Origin: Botryococcus braunii
Lineage: Eukaryota; Chlorophyta; Trebouxiophyceae
Length of the DNA stretch: 64,000 nt
Direction of reading: 5' to 3'
Assembly (NCBI GenBank): GCA_002005505.1
Contig: KV908590.1
Span: 90,001-154,000 of the forward strand
This document shows positions 1-11,540 of the stretch, in pieces; the first letter of the stretch is position 1, and each line of letters begins with the position of its first letter. The notes under the pieces were generated by a model that was not told where the DNA came from, searched no databases, and saw nothing but the letters and a program-made list of their open reading frames with translations. The position numbers and the translations under genes are program-made.

Positions 1-227
1 TCTCCGGTGTGATGGAAACACCTGCACGCCCCATAGCACCAGCAGGCTGCTCAGCACTAGCAGGCCTCTGCGTCTTAGCTGCATTGCTTTATGGCCATTA
101 TAAGCCCATGCGACAATCAAGCCAAGAAGTAAAGAAAAGCGTGTAAATCTGCTTGCCACTCCTCAACAGGGCCCCCAAATGGTTCCATGTCTTGATTGCT
201 TGAGATATCGCTTGCAGAACCTGGAGC

Positions 228-588
228 TCAGGTAACGAGACGCATTATCATGTCTGAGGAAGCTGCATTGTGGGAAGCTGCATTGAGGGAAGCTGCATCG
301 AGGCACTGGCGTGAACTTCGCCTTTCTGCTAGCAGAGGAAGCAGACACATGAATGGAACAGATAGCTGAAGCCTCCGCCAACCAAGCTCGCCAATGGGCC
401 AACCTCATACATAATTGCTACCACCCCTATGCAACCTGAGAGGTTTGGGTTGTACGCAATATAATTGGCTTACAGCCAGAATGGACCACCCTGTGCTTGG
501 CTTACCGGCAGCATCTGGAGCTTCATCTGGGTTCTTGTCCTTGGACTGCCCGGTTTTCTTTGATGAGCGCTTGGCTTTGCACAAGGTG
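228..588 (-). CDS. possible last two exons of an unidentified minus-strand gene
   Basis: Read on the minus strand, 588-506 is a Lys/Ser-rich stretch (KAKRSSKKTGQSKDK near its start) that ends at a good GTAAGC-type donor. A CTAGCAG acceptor then opens 325-228, which stays in phase and ends in TGA, with an Ala/Ser-rich tail (LDAASLNAASHNAASS). The tail comes from a 17-bp unit repeated about three times. I recognise no domain. The splice phase was chosen to fit, so it is not independent support. If real, the upstream exons lie at higher coordinates. It could be chance. Confidence 0.28.
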
Positions 589-600
589 CTGGTTCGGTAC

Positions 601-2200
601 CTGACCCCGCATTATGCAACCAGCTCATACAATCTCAAACTGCTCAGAAATCACTCCAACATGTACGACAGTCACACGACTCTACAAAGTCACAAATGTC
701 AGCATGCTCCTGTAGTCAGCGACATCAGCTGATAGTCACCTTCCCCTTTTCAAAACATCACATTGCATTACAAAGCAACCAAGCCAACCAACTTTTAAAG
801 TGATCTGCTATCAAACAACCCATTTCCTGCCTTCAAGGAAACTGGAGGCTCAACGTGTGTTATGGTTACCAGTGCTTGGGTACTGGAGGCCTTAAAGTTC
901 GAATTCGGTAAACTGGGCCCAGACACAGTGTCTCTCTGCCACACAATGCTTCCATCCCTGCACGATTCACGCAAAGTCATCCATCCACAACAGATACCAT
1001 ATTAGGGTACCTAATAGCGAGGATTATCGGTCGCATGGATCGAATCAAACACAAACAATTTCCCAATATCATGTTTTCAATTAGAAGACAGTCTGTGCCA
1101 AATCGCTTGCCAATGCCTGAAATTCTACCCTATTACAGGACTTGCTTTTGAGAGTTACGAGTGACTGAGTGACTGCATCCAATTATTACAGCTCCTTAGC
1201 ATTCTCACAGATTCTCACAGAATAATGGGGAAAACAGGGTAACAAAGGAGCCTCCCGCACCTACGACTACCTGTCCCCTCCTCTTGATCTGCGATCCCAC
1301 CGAACTAGCCGCAAACAAAATCTGTCAAATTTCGATTCCAACCACAAAAGTGCTACTAAGCGTCAAAAAATGCACAATCGGCACATCTCCATTTGATGAA
1401 GCAATCTTAAAATTCAAAGACTGTTGGAGGACTACCGTTGGAGCGACAGGGTCCGCTGAGGTCGGCACGACTTCCGTGGAACTTATTTAGAGGTGATACG
1501 GTACATTTCATTCATCCCCCGTTGCCCCCCTCCCCCGTAGAACCCCCTGCGAGGGCCTGGCCCCGCCCTCCGCCTCCTCTCCTGTGACATAAATGCCTAA
1601 TACATGACCAATGAACGCATGCCTGAACGCATTAGCCTCCAGTGACTGGACGAATGTAGTCTTCTTTAATTTATAACAATGGATTTCTGAACAAAACCCA
1701 GACGGAGCTAGGGTCAGCCTCTAACCCCATGCACGGCTAATGTTCATGCCACCCCACGACACAGACGCTATGCAGCGAGTAATCAGAAACGTCTTCTTTA
1801 CAAGAGATGAACAGAGATGATTGCATGAGGGTATAGCGTGGACTCACGCTGGTGACATTCGATTAGAAATGATAAGAACTGTTCAAGTTGTCAGTTTAGT
1901 TTATCATTACCGAAAGGCAGCTCTGGAGAGCGGCATGGCGATATTGTTTAAATACCACCTGAGTTGAGCCTCATCAGCAAGTGGGAGGCCGCCTAGGCGA
2001 AGCGGGTCTCCCAGCGGGGCCACATGGAATCGGAGCGGCAAAGCAGCCGCCCACCGAACAGCCTGGCCAGAGGCTGTATCTATACAAGATACACGGGTGT
2101 GAGTCATTCTCACACGAGCCTTACGAGCTACTTTGCGCTCTATACAGGCAGAAGCCCACACAATTATTTCAACCTTGGACTCTGCGTACACAGCCGCACT
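601..2200. other. intergenic, no gene recognised
   Basis: Only short open frames without recognisable motifs are present. A C-rich patch lies at about 1519-1580. Near 2099-2120 there is a GTGTGAG/CTCACAC inverted repeat, and a similar sequence recurs near 40590-40612. Confidence 0.5.
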
Positions 2201-2211
2201 AGGGTTCCATG

Positions 2212-2246
<35 letters not shown>
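2212..2246 (+). repeat. poly(A) tract
   Basis: An uninterrupted A run of about 35 bases follows a non-coding stretch. It could be the tail of an old retroposed sequence, but no matching body or target duplication was identified. Confidence 0.9.
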
Positions 2247-2248
<2 letters not shown>

Positions 2249-2420
2249 GGAAGTGCTGTCACGCACAACCTCCCCTCCCGTTTCACATACTTTCCTAAGT
2301 TTTGACCACTCAATATTACCCTTAATAGGCTTTGAAATGGTATCCTCAATTGATGGCAGACGCTCCTAGGCAATGTAGAAACGGGCCGATACCCGCAGGC
2401 CGGCATTATGGGATATGGCT

Positions 2421-2551
2421 AGGATAGGCTTCACTAAACATATCGGGAGTTTTTTCACTATTCCCTTTCTTATCTGGCCCCTAGATTCCGCGTCCCCACA
2501 TGACGGATTTGTGGTATGCGGTTAGGATAGGCTTCACTTTTTATATTAAAC
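2421..2551 (+). repeat. two copies of a dispersed AGGATAGGCTTCACT repeat
   Basis: TAGGATAGGCTTCACT occurs near 2421 and again near 2523. The second copy is followed by TTATATTAAAC. The reverse complement of the same unit is amplified at about 47009-47190, and variants occur near 19540 and 26650-26820. This is therefore a dispersed repeat family rather than chance. Confidence 0.7.
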
Positions 2552-2765
2552 GGGCCAGTACTCCGGTCGGGGCGATGCATCCGGTCCATTGAAATGTTGG
2601 GCCAGCATATACAACACACAAGTTGCAAGTGCCTGAAAGGGGTCAAGGGGGTCCGGCGCAAACAAACCCCCTCGTGGATACAACTACTTGAAATTTTCCG
2701 GATTGTAAGGCCTGACGGCTCCACTAAATACTTAAGGGTCATGTTAACTTCACTTCGTAGAATGT

Positions 2766-3224
2766 CTACATGTCGAGCAACTCCTTCTGTTTATGCAATC
2801 TTCTGGACCCTCCGTTGCTGGTGAAACCTAGAGTGCGGCGACCCCTTTGCGGCGGGTCAATGTCATCGGTGTCTACACCCACAACGCTACAGATTTCGGG
2901 GGGGGGGGGGGGGACTTTTAGGGGCTGACTGGGAAGCTTTAACAGTCTTAATGATTTCCTTCTTATTGTTCTCTTGCTGCATGGAAATGGAACTCGCATG
3001 ACTGTATCTGATGCAATGCGTTTGAATGTCCGGGTGTCCTTTTCCTTAGGATTTGTGTCATGGAGCTTCTGAAGCCCACTGCCTGTCGGTGCTTGGGCTA
3101 GACCATGTGCTGGGTTTCTCCTCTCATCATGCTCTTTGGGCCGGGTAGATGTAATTCCTTCTTCTTCTTCTTCTTCTTCTTCCCTCGCCTCCTCCTCCTC
3201 CTCCTCCTCCACCGCCTCATCCAC
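2766..3224 (-). CDS. possible acidic, low-complexity protein exon
   Basis: The minus strand is open for about 150 codons, with an N-terminal Glu run (MDEAVEEEEEEEAREEEEE) and then a basic segment (KRTIRRKSLRLLKL). The Glu run comes from a (TTC/CTC)n microsatellite at 3160-3215, and a poly-G run at 2899-2914 encodes a Pro run. The openness may therefore be a by-product of simple repeats. No domain is recognised. A nuclear acidic protein exon is possible, and a spurious frame is about equally likely. Confidence 0.2.
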   Translation of the reverse strand: MDEAVEEEEEEEAREEEEEEEEGITSTRPKEHDERRNPAHGLAQAPTGSGLQKLHDTNPKEKDTRTFKRIASDTVMRVPFPCSKRTIRRKSLRLLKLPSQPLKVPPPPPEICSVVGVDTDDIDPPQRGRRTLGFTSNGGSRRLHKQKELLDM

Positions 3225-3561
3225 CTCCTCCCTGTTCTGAGCTTGAGCTTATTACTTCATGCGGGTCCGCATGTCCCGTGGATCACGGGACATGACGCGG
3301 AAGTTCCGCCAGCGCAGATCGTGCCTGTCGCCATCGGGCTGGAGCCGAAGTGATCACCTTCATCGGCATTTCGTTGGTGTACCGACAGCATTTGTTATTG
3401 CGGGTGTTTATCTCGCCCTAGCGCAAGCGCTATGGGCTGGCATCACACACAAAGTGACGAAGCAGGAGTGGTATTAACGCGAAACTTATAGGCCGTTGCA
3501 AGTGGCGTGTTACACCAGCCACACTCGAAGCAGTCTTGAAAGGGACTGGGGACGGGTTGCA

Positions 3562-3783
3562 ATGCGTAGGAGCCAAGCCAGCACAAGTTCATCGTATCGG
3601 AATCTCCTTGCATTGGTAGATGGTGGGAACAGTGGCGGTGATTTGTCAGCGGGGGGGCCGCTATCTTTTGGCACATCTGGAGAACGCCAAAGTTCAAGAG
3701 GATCTTTGGACGAAGGGTATTCCAAAGGAGCTTCCAGGTCTGCACAAAACTTAGATTCAGTAATCCACAATTACAGGAATTGG
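3562..3783 (+). CDS. TPS: TPS exon 1: N-terminal leader
   Basis: The ATG at 3562 opens MRRSQASTSSSYRNLLALVD, which resembles the S-Y-x-N-LL-D/A-L leader found at the start of plant class II TPS proteins. That supports this start. A Ser/Gly-rich region follows. The 3' border is unresolved. A donor near 3736 (CAG-GTCTGC, phase 2) would join in phase to an acceptor before ATGGTG at 4157. Donors near 3740 (GTAATC) and 3784 are alternatives. An additional small exon before 4156 is possible. Confidence 0.6.
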
Positions 3784-5551
3784 GTCTGCTACAGCTGAGG
3801 ATAGGTTCGTCTGGCTGCAGACGATTGTCATGGCAGTATATACCAAACGCTTGCACGTTTTTTAAAGACGCTGATGTTTCAGTGCTTGCGATGGTTTCTC
3901 TAAGATTTCAAATATTGTTTTAAGCCAGTGTCATTGAGCTATGTGAAAAGGGACTTCATCCTGTCCAACCCTGCTGCAACCAGACACTTTGCTCTGTTGC
4001 CAGTTGGCAAATAGATGTGATGCGCAAACCTTTTTGACATGGATGGATCCCAAGCTGATTTTAAAACCCTTATTCTTTGTCAGGTTTTCAATTGCTGGTA
4101 TTATAGCCCACACAAAGCATGCAGGCAAACCAACGCTTCTCCCGGGTGTGCACAGGATGGTGTTTGTGTCAAATCATCTTCCAATAAGGGTGAAAAAGGA
4201 TCCAGAAGGTAGTGGCTATGCATTCGAGTTTGATGAAGACGCCCTTATTGCCCAAGCAAAGGTATGTCAATGAGTGGGGGGCGTTTGCATAAAGATTATG
4301 TCAAGAATATAACTTTACAGCGTCCTACGCACAGGACTCTGTATGCAAGTGTATAGTTCAAGTGTGGAAGACCACACACATATGTGTCTTGCACAAACTG
4401 GGCAGATATGCTCTCCACGAAACAGCTTCCGATGTGGGTAGCACACCTTGAGTTGTCCACGGAACTATGTTATAACCATTTTAAGTACAGGACAAGTTCC
4501 GCGTTGGTTATGGGAACAGTTTGTAATTTTATTAGGATGACTCAACATCCGCAGATTCACGCTGATATGCTATGTGTTTCTCCCATGCAGGAGGGACTTG
4601 AAGCATCTGGAGATATGGCAGATATGGAATTCTTCTTTGTTGGATGTCTACCAGTGGAGATTGATCCCCAAGAGCAAGATGTATGTAACTGCAAAAATTC
4701 TCCCGCACACGAAGGCTCCAGCAAACAAATTTACTACTGAGATCACTGCAATCCATTTGCATGAGTTGGTAACCTGCATGTGTGATGAGGCAGTCATATC
4801 ACTGAAAACTCATTTGTCACTTGATGGTTGGGGCCTGTGCAAATCAGTGACAACGTTGAAACTGAGTGGCACTTCACGTGCTTGTTTTGAACAGGGGGTT
4901 GCTCTGGAACTTCTAACAAGCTTCAACTGCGCGCCTGTGTTTCTTGGAAGCGAGCTGAAAGAGAAGTACTACAAAGGTAATTGGCTTTTGTCCTGCCTGC
5001 AGCTGTACGAACACCAGTATCTCCATGGCTTCACCCTTTGACTTGTTCTTGTTCTTCCTCCAGGAGTCTGTATTTGCACATATCCCTCATCAGAGTATCT
5101 CAGAATATTGAGCTACATATGCTTGTTCCTAGGGGTTTGCACAGCCAGGGAAAGTGTGGTTTGCATTTTAGAAACGCAGTATACTTGTGGCAGAGATTGC
5201 TTGAAAATGTGCATGAGACGTCTGGCGGGCCTGCTGCTTTTGCAACCCAGCTTATCACAGGTGTCGAGGGGGCAGATTTACAGGGCAACTTACCATCCCC
5301 CCCCCCCCCCCCCCCCAAAAAAAAAAAAAAAAAAAAAACCGGGGGGTCATTGTCACTGTGAGTCAGGAGTCTTGGCGGATACCTGTCCTACAGATGGTTC
5401 TTAGGAGTCCAGGACCTAATGTTAGAGCCATCATCCTGAAATCTCTAGTAATATTCTAAGGTCTAAGGTTTTAGACGCAGCTCCAGTTCATGCGCGCGTC
5501 TGTGTGTGTGTTTGGGGGGGGGGGGGGTATGCGGCATGCGTGGGCGCGCGC

Positions 5552-5631
<80 letters not shown>

Positions 5632-8600
5632 ACGAGATTGAATGCAACAGCATACACATGTGCAGTTTTGTTGAAGGAGAGGGATGTCAAATTTTAAGGA
5701 GTCAGCCCACTGGAGCTAGTGCAGTGTGAGCAGGATGTAAGTAGAGTGGCACTTTTATCCTCTGTCTTCGTATCCTGTGGGCCATGGCTTTGAGTTTTGA
5801 GTGCGGGTGTTCCTGCAGGCTTCTGTAAACAGCAACTGTGGCCTTTGTTTCATTATCTATTGCCCTTGTCGCCACAAAGCAGTGGGAGATTCGATGCGGA
5901 TTTGTGGCAGGCCTATGTCAAAGCCAATAAGGTGAGTCCACTATATTATGCTTAAGACTTGTGTAGTGTGGTGTTGCTCACAACTGGTTCATGTTCTATG
6001 CGATAAAGGCGGAGACCTGCTCAGATTTCCACTGTGACTCAGAACGAAATTGGCCCAGTTTTGAAGTCTGATTGTGGCGTGGGGTGTGTGTCTGCAAGGC
6101 TTTCTTGGACAAGATGACAGAGGTGCTGACTTCTCAAGAGGATTTGATTTGGATTCATGATTACCATCTCCTTGTGCTGCCGTCCCTCACCCGAAAACGG
6201 TTTCACCGAATACCAATTGGACTCTTCTTGCACTCACCATTTCCGTCATCTGAGATTTTTCGAACATTCCCTAAGAGAGAGGAATTGCTGCGGAGCATGT
6301 TAAATGCAGATCTCATTGGTGGGTGGACCCCTCACATTTGCAATAGTGCAATCGTCATGTCAGGATCAAGTTTAAATGTCAATGGCAAGGATTGGTCAAT
6401 TAAATGTGTCTTCCATATGTTTGTTTCTATGTTTCCATTCCTCATGCTCTGTGTGTCATCTTCTTGTGTGTGTCAACTTTTTATCGCAACACATAGTTGC
6501 TGTTTGTTTTTCAAGGCATCCTCCAAACCTGTCTGGGGTACTAGCCTGTCTTTCTCCCAGGAAAGATACCTCCAACGTTGGACTGCTGTGCAGGTTTTCA
6601 TACTTTTGACTATGCAAGGCATTTTCTGTCTTGCTGCACACGAATGCTGGGCCTCGAGCATGTTACCTCCCGAGGCTCCTTGATGTTGGAGTATTATGGG
6701 CGCAATGTTGGTGTGAAGATCATGCCGACTGGGGTCAAGCCCGAACGCTTTTTGTCTGGCTTTTCGTGGAATGATACAATCTGGCGCCGAGGGGAGCTGT
6801 TATCTGACGTGCGTCCTGTTTTACCCGGATCCTAGGGCTGTGGGGTGACTCTGAGTTTAGTTTACCTTTACAGAGGAAGGGTATAGTGCTTTATGTCTAA
6901 GCCCTGATCATCAGCCATGGTTAGATGGGCACCTATGCTTTTTAAAATTATTGTCGGGGGGTTCAGGGCTAAGTCTATGTGTTCTTTAAAGATGTCTGCC
7001 GTCCATGGATGAGGCCTGCAATGACTAATATTTCCTGGTGGGACTTGAGTGAGACCATAAAATGTCAATTGTAATGCTTGATGACTTTGTTGGTGGGGTC
7101 TGCAGCAGCGCGATCGGACAGTATCGACTGTGGTCATTGACATGGATGTGTTAAATTTAATGAACTCCAGATTGAAGCATCATGTTGAGTTTTTGTGACA
7201 GCTGATGGCTTGGTGGCTGGGTGTGCAGTATCGTGATCAGACAGTGTTGATTGGAGTCGATGACATGGATGTGTTCAAGGGCATTGAACTGAAAATTCAA
7301 GCAGTCGAGCGCGTCCTCGACCACCATCCTGAATGGCGGGGAAAATTGACCCTCTTGCAGGTCACAAATGCTCCCAGGTGAATGTGCATTACCACGCATT
7401 TACCACATACCAAAGCCGGACAGAATGGCAATGTAATCAGGTGTACCAGTAATCTTCTTGGATGAGGATTTGTAGCGATTGTTGTGTGAGTCATTCCCTG
7501 ATTGATGGATTGGCAGCAAATCTGTCACCTGTGCAGTGCTTTCTTTATTTTTCCTTAGGCTCGGAAGTTCTACCAGGGTATGAACATGATTTTTTTAGAA
7601 TCCCTTTTACAGAACATTCTGGCTGCCAATTAGTGCGTCTTCATCGGAATACTTCTACTTAGTTGCTTGAACAGGCTGGATTGAGTTCTGCATGATAGTT
7701 TGCTCTTTCTTTCCCAATATTTTGGATTCCTTTTAACTCAGGGCGCTCGGACATCAGTTTCAAGTCATAGCTTACTTCACCAGATCCTGTGGGATTGGAT
7801 GTGCAGATCATCTGGCCGTGACATCCAAGAGTTGCATGATTACATCAATGAGCTGGTCACCCGGATCAATGCTAAGCATGGCCACGATGGATATAAGCCC
7901 GTTGTTCTTTTCACCCGATCTGTGCCTTTGCATGAGAAGATTGCAATGTACAGCATTGCAGACGTTGCAGTCGTGACAGCAACTCGTGATGGGATGAATC
8001 TTGTACCTTACGAGTATATTGTCTGTCGACAAGGAGTGCCGGTGCGTATCGAGGGCCCGTGGCTGTGAATCATCATGCACATCTATGACTCCTAAGATAG
8101 GACGCTGGATGTCTGATATCCAAGACTTTAAGGTCGTATTGCTATTGCAGCAACAGTGTTTCCATTGCTTACCCTTGCTTTCTTTCTCGGGTGGGGCAAA
8201 GGGGGGGGTGGCGGTCAAAACCATGGGAATGAGCAGTGCACATGCAACCCTGCAATTAGAGGTTGAAGGAAGAGGATGCCAGTCCATTTGTACGCGGGTG
8301 CCTGACATGAGTGATCGTGCAGGATATTGCGGATGAAGACAAGAACTCCATGCTTGTAGTGTCAGAGTTTGTGGGTTGTTCGCCATCTCTCAGTGGCGCC
8401 ATCCGTGTGAATCCCTGGTCCATTGAAAATGTGGCTGATGCCATATATTCTGCTATCAAGCTGGATGCAAGGCAACGCCATGACCGTCATGCTAAGCACT
8501 GGCGCTACGTTAGCCATCACACAGTTGGCTTTTGGGCTCAGGTAATTAGCATACGCTATGTACTGCTCAACTCATTGGTATGGCTTACCCTCTACTGCCG

Positions 8601-11540
8601 GCACCACTGGCTTGAGGGCATCGATTTATCAGTATATATTTTGTTGTACCTGTGGTCCTCCACCTATATTCTACTGTAGGGATTTTGAGCTATGTGTGGG
8701 GTTGGAGAGCAGTCGTTTGTGGCAGACCTGAAGAAGTTCACCAAAGACCATATGAAGCTGAAGACATATGGATTGGGGCTTGCTCTTGACACCTTCCGCC
8801 TTGTTGCCTTGGGTGAAAATTTCCGGAAGCTGGATCCTGCCACTCTTCTTGCATCTTACCATAGGTATGTTGTTTTCACGACATAAAAGTTAATAGATGA
8901 AGTGCTTGGGATGCGCTGCAATCTTGACATGAGCAGTGACTGGTAGAGAAAAGCTTTTGTCATGTAAGTGCAACACAAGTGCCAGTGCAGTGTGAAGTGG
9001 TGTCGTAATTTTTGTACATAATTTGCAGTCACTGTGCCAGGTTAACCTGGTAGTTTGCAGAATGGGATCATTTGGCTGGAATCTGCCATATTTTGTCACA
9101 TCTATGAGTCTGAAAGTTGTACTGGGTCCCTTAATTTCCTGTATTCCTGCAGCTCAAAGCGACGCCTTTTCTTGCTCGATTATGATGGCACTCTGCAAGC
9201 AACTAGCAATGGAGATCACAGGCCGGCAACAAGGGTTCTAGAAGCCCTCAGCACTTTGTGCCAGGATGAACGTAACACTGTGTTCATCATTTCCGGACGC
9301 GGCCGAACAGATTTGGAGGACTGCTTGGACTCAGTGGTAACAACTTGCAGTCCCTCTGTCGCTACAAACATGTGCTTGACTTGTTGGGACATCTTGCTTA
9401 TGCTCGAGGGGTTGTTGCAGTGTCAGCCTCCCTTTCTTTTCCGCCTTTCCAAAATTTTAAAGGGAACGCCCACTTTCCTTCAATACATGCCTGTCATGCC
9501 TATGGGCGTTGTATATCAAAGAAAGGAAGTGCACTGTTTATCGGCTTCCGCTATGCTAATTTTCTACTGGTTTGTTTGAATGGCAGAGAGTTGGGGCTTT
9601 CTTCACCGTATAACTGATAATACAAATGGGCAGTTTGGTTTCCTTTGTTATTTGATCATATTGATAATTAGTTAGATACATGACTGCGCCATTGAAGCCG
9701 TCTTTTCGTTCGATGTCATCTTCAGGTGCAACTGTGGCTGAATTTGGTTGTCAAAAGTACATATAGAACTTACAGATTTCCCTGCTCTTCCTCGTACTGG
9801 GGCTGGTGCTGTTTGGGCAACTGTGTCCCATCAACTGCTTCATGTGGCAGATGAATGGGTGCTACGATTGGCCAGTGGATTGTACCAGTAGCATGTGGAT
9901 GAGGGTGGGTGGGTGTTGGGCATGTTGATAAGAATTGCAATTGTTCATAAATACGTGGGACGTACCCTTGTTCAACATGAGGATCTGGTTCAAGTTGCAG
10001 TTGATCCCAATTGTTACCCTTTTGGTGGTTGATGTCCTTGTTGCAATGCAGGTGGGACTCGGGTTAGCTGCAGAACATGGGTTCTACTTGAGGATGGCAG
10101 GATCAAAACACTGGGAGGCCTTTGGAGATGCTGACGGGGCAGCCTGGAAAGAAATGGTTCTACCCATCTTGGAGGTCTACACAGAGTCCACTGATGGCTC
10201 AAACATTGAAGCAAAAGACAGTGCTCTTGTTTGGCACTATGGTGCGGCAGATCCAGACTTTGGGCATTGGCAGGTAATTTTGCATAAATCCCAAGATATT
10301 TGTTTTGTCCATTTCCCTAGATAGTTGTATTCTGCGGGGTGCGCAGATGTTTGGAGGGGAAGAATCTGTGGGACCAGTTGCGTGGGCCGTAAGTGGGCTT
10401 TGTCTGGCGTTCCTGTATTCGTCTCTTAGATCCTTGTGTAGTTTCAGAGTGGGATCACTTCCTATTTATCAACGCCCTCCAATTTGTTACGCTTCTTGCT
10501 GTGAACTATGTTTCGGCACCAGTTGTGCTGGATGCAGTCCATGTTCCAGATTGCCGCTGTGCATTTTGCCTGGTTGGAGGACCTGAACATGTTGGCGGCT
10601 TCAATCGAGATGTATTGCATAACAATCATCGTTTGTCATCTTCCCTGGGTATTAATGCCTTCTGTCAACCTAGAGTTTTATTGAACATCTTCTTTGCGCA
10701 GGCCAAAGAACTCCAAGATCACCTGGAAGGTGTGCTGTCGAATGAAGCAGTGGAAGTAGTTGCCGGCAATGCAATTGTGGAGGTGAAGCCTCAAGGTGTG
10801 AGCAAAGGAGGCGCTGTGGAGCGCATCCTGCAGGAGCTCTCACGGTCAGGACGTTCGCCCGACTTTGTCCTCTGCATCGGTGATGATCGCTCAGACGAAG
10901 ACATGTTCCAGGCCATCGAGCATACGAGAACGGCCGCTAATGCCCCGTCATCTGTAAGTGGCAATCCAAGCACTAGACTGTTTCTGTTATTGAGAAAACT
11001 GCATAGCCATGTCATTCCTCTAGCGTTCAATCCCTACAGTTCTGCTTGTAGATCTTTTTGATTGGTTCGTGTCAACCCTTCTCCATCCATGTATGAACAG
11101 TGAGCTTGTTAAATTGATTATGCGGGGACAGTATCCCATAATTCAGAATACTGGGTTGGAAAATTGTGTCTGAATGAAGTGTTTATGACATTCAATGCTA
11201 CTCCACATGTTTTCAGGAAAGTTTTGTGAGTGCAGTGGCCAGTGGGTATCGCGACAGCGTGTCATTCAGATGGAGTAGTATATTGATGGTTGTGCATGGA
11301 TGGGCAACATCCCTGCATGCGTCCATCCATCCTTGTGTACTGATCTTGTGTCGCCTGCAGGTGTTTGCATGCACAGTGGGTCAAAAGCCAAGCCATGCTC
11401 CGTTCTATGTTAATGATGCTGGTGAAGTCACAGCACTTCTGGACAATCTTGCACGGACAAAGTCCCCAAGCAAGAACCCATATTCTAATGAGGCAGCTTT
11501 CTCCTCTGGTCTTCCAGATGCTGCTGACATGACATTTTGA
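3562..11540 (+). CDS. TPS: class II trehalose-6-phosphate synthase/phosphatase-like protein, whole gene
   Basis: Spliced exons give a protein of about 860 residues, the usual size of plant class II TPS. An N-terminal leader is followed by a family-20 glycosyltransferase domain and then a HAD-type trehalose-phosphatase domain. Exons placed: 3562-~3735 (end uncertain), ~4156-4261, 4591-4680, 4895-4976, 5819-5931, 6099-6318, 6594-6808, 7229-7377, 7807-8041, 8323-8541, 8713-8864, 9153-9336, 10052-10273, 10702-10953, 11361-11540. From the second exon on, every junction has GT..AG ends and matching phase. Class I enzymes make trehalose-6-phosphate from UDP-glucose and glucose-6-phosphate. Class II proteins are mostly regarded as regulators of sugar signalling (SnRK1-linked). 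The many introns differ from land-plant class II genes, which usually have few. Confidence 0.93.
4156..8864 (+). CDS. TPS: TPS exons encoding the glycosyltransferase family 20 domain
   Basis: Ten exons encode the retaining GT-B domain. Family signatures in order: VFVSNHLPIR, the FCKQQLWPLFHYLLP stretch, HDYHLLVLP, GLFLHSPFPSSEIF, a split DLIG/FHTFDYARHFLSCC, GVDDMDVFKGIE, RDGMNLVPYEYI, and SEFVGCSPSLSGAIRVNPW. In the first motif the sequence is N-H-L-P, where catalytically active class I enzymes have N-R-L-P; that Arg contacts the sugar phosphate. The Asp-containing DGMNLV motif is intact. This pattern is typical of class II proteins, so trehalose-6-phosphate synthase activity is doubtful. 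Confidence 0.92.
5298..5338 (+). repeat. poly(C)-poly(A) bipartite tract in a TPS intron
   Basis: About 19 C are followed directly by about 22 A, inside the long intron 4977-5818. A second, longer copy of this arrangement lies at 32652-32705. Confidence 0.9.
5513..5628 (+). repeat. G-run, (GC)n and (GT)n compound microsatellite
   Basis: A poly-G run at about 5513-5527 is followed by (CG)n at about 5545-5566 and (TG)n to about 5628, within a TPS intron. Alternating purine-pyrimidine runs of this kind can adopt Z-DNA. Confidence 0.95.
7106..7181 (+). pseudogene. decayed duplicate of the start of a TPS exon, inside the preceding intron
   Basis: After GGTCTGCAG at 7097-7105 the sequence CAGCGCGATCGGACAGT and about 60 further bases align almost without gaps to the first about 78 bases of the true exon at 7229. 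CATTGACATGGATGTGTT at about 7135 is the best-kept part. The copy includes its own acceptor. Its frame would run QRDRTVSTVVIDMDV and reach a stop (TGA) near 7198. It is a tandem duplication of intron end plus exon start, offset about 123 bp. If spliced in, it would truncate the protein. Confidence 0.8.
9153..11540 (+). CDS. TPS: TPS exons encoding the HAD trehalose-phosphatase domain
   Basis: Four exons (9153-9336, 10052-10273, 10702-10953, 11361-11540) encode the C-terminal phosphatase-like domain. All HAD motifs are visible: LLDYDGTLQ (nucleophile Asp and the general-acid Asp two residues on), FIISGRGR (motif II Ser), VKPQGVSKGGAVERIL (motif III Lys) and GDDRSDEDMF (motif IV acidic pair). 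AAEHGFYLR and TDGSNIEAKDSALVWHY match the cap region. The domain looks catalytically competent by sequence, unlike the synthase half. The frame ends at TGA 11538-11540 after a short divergent tail. Confidence 0.92.
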
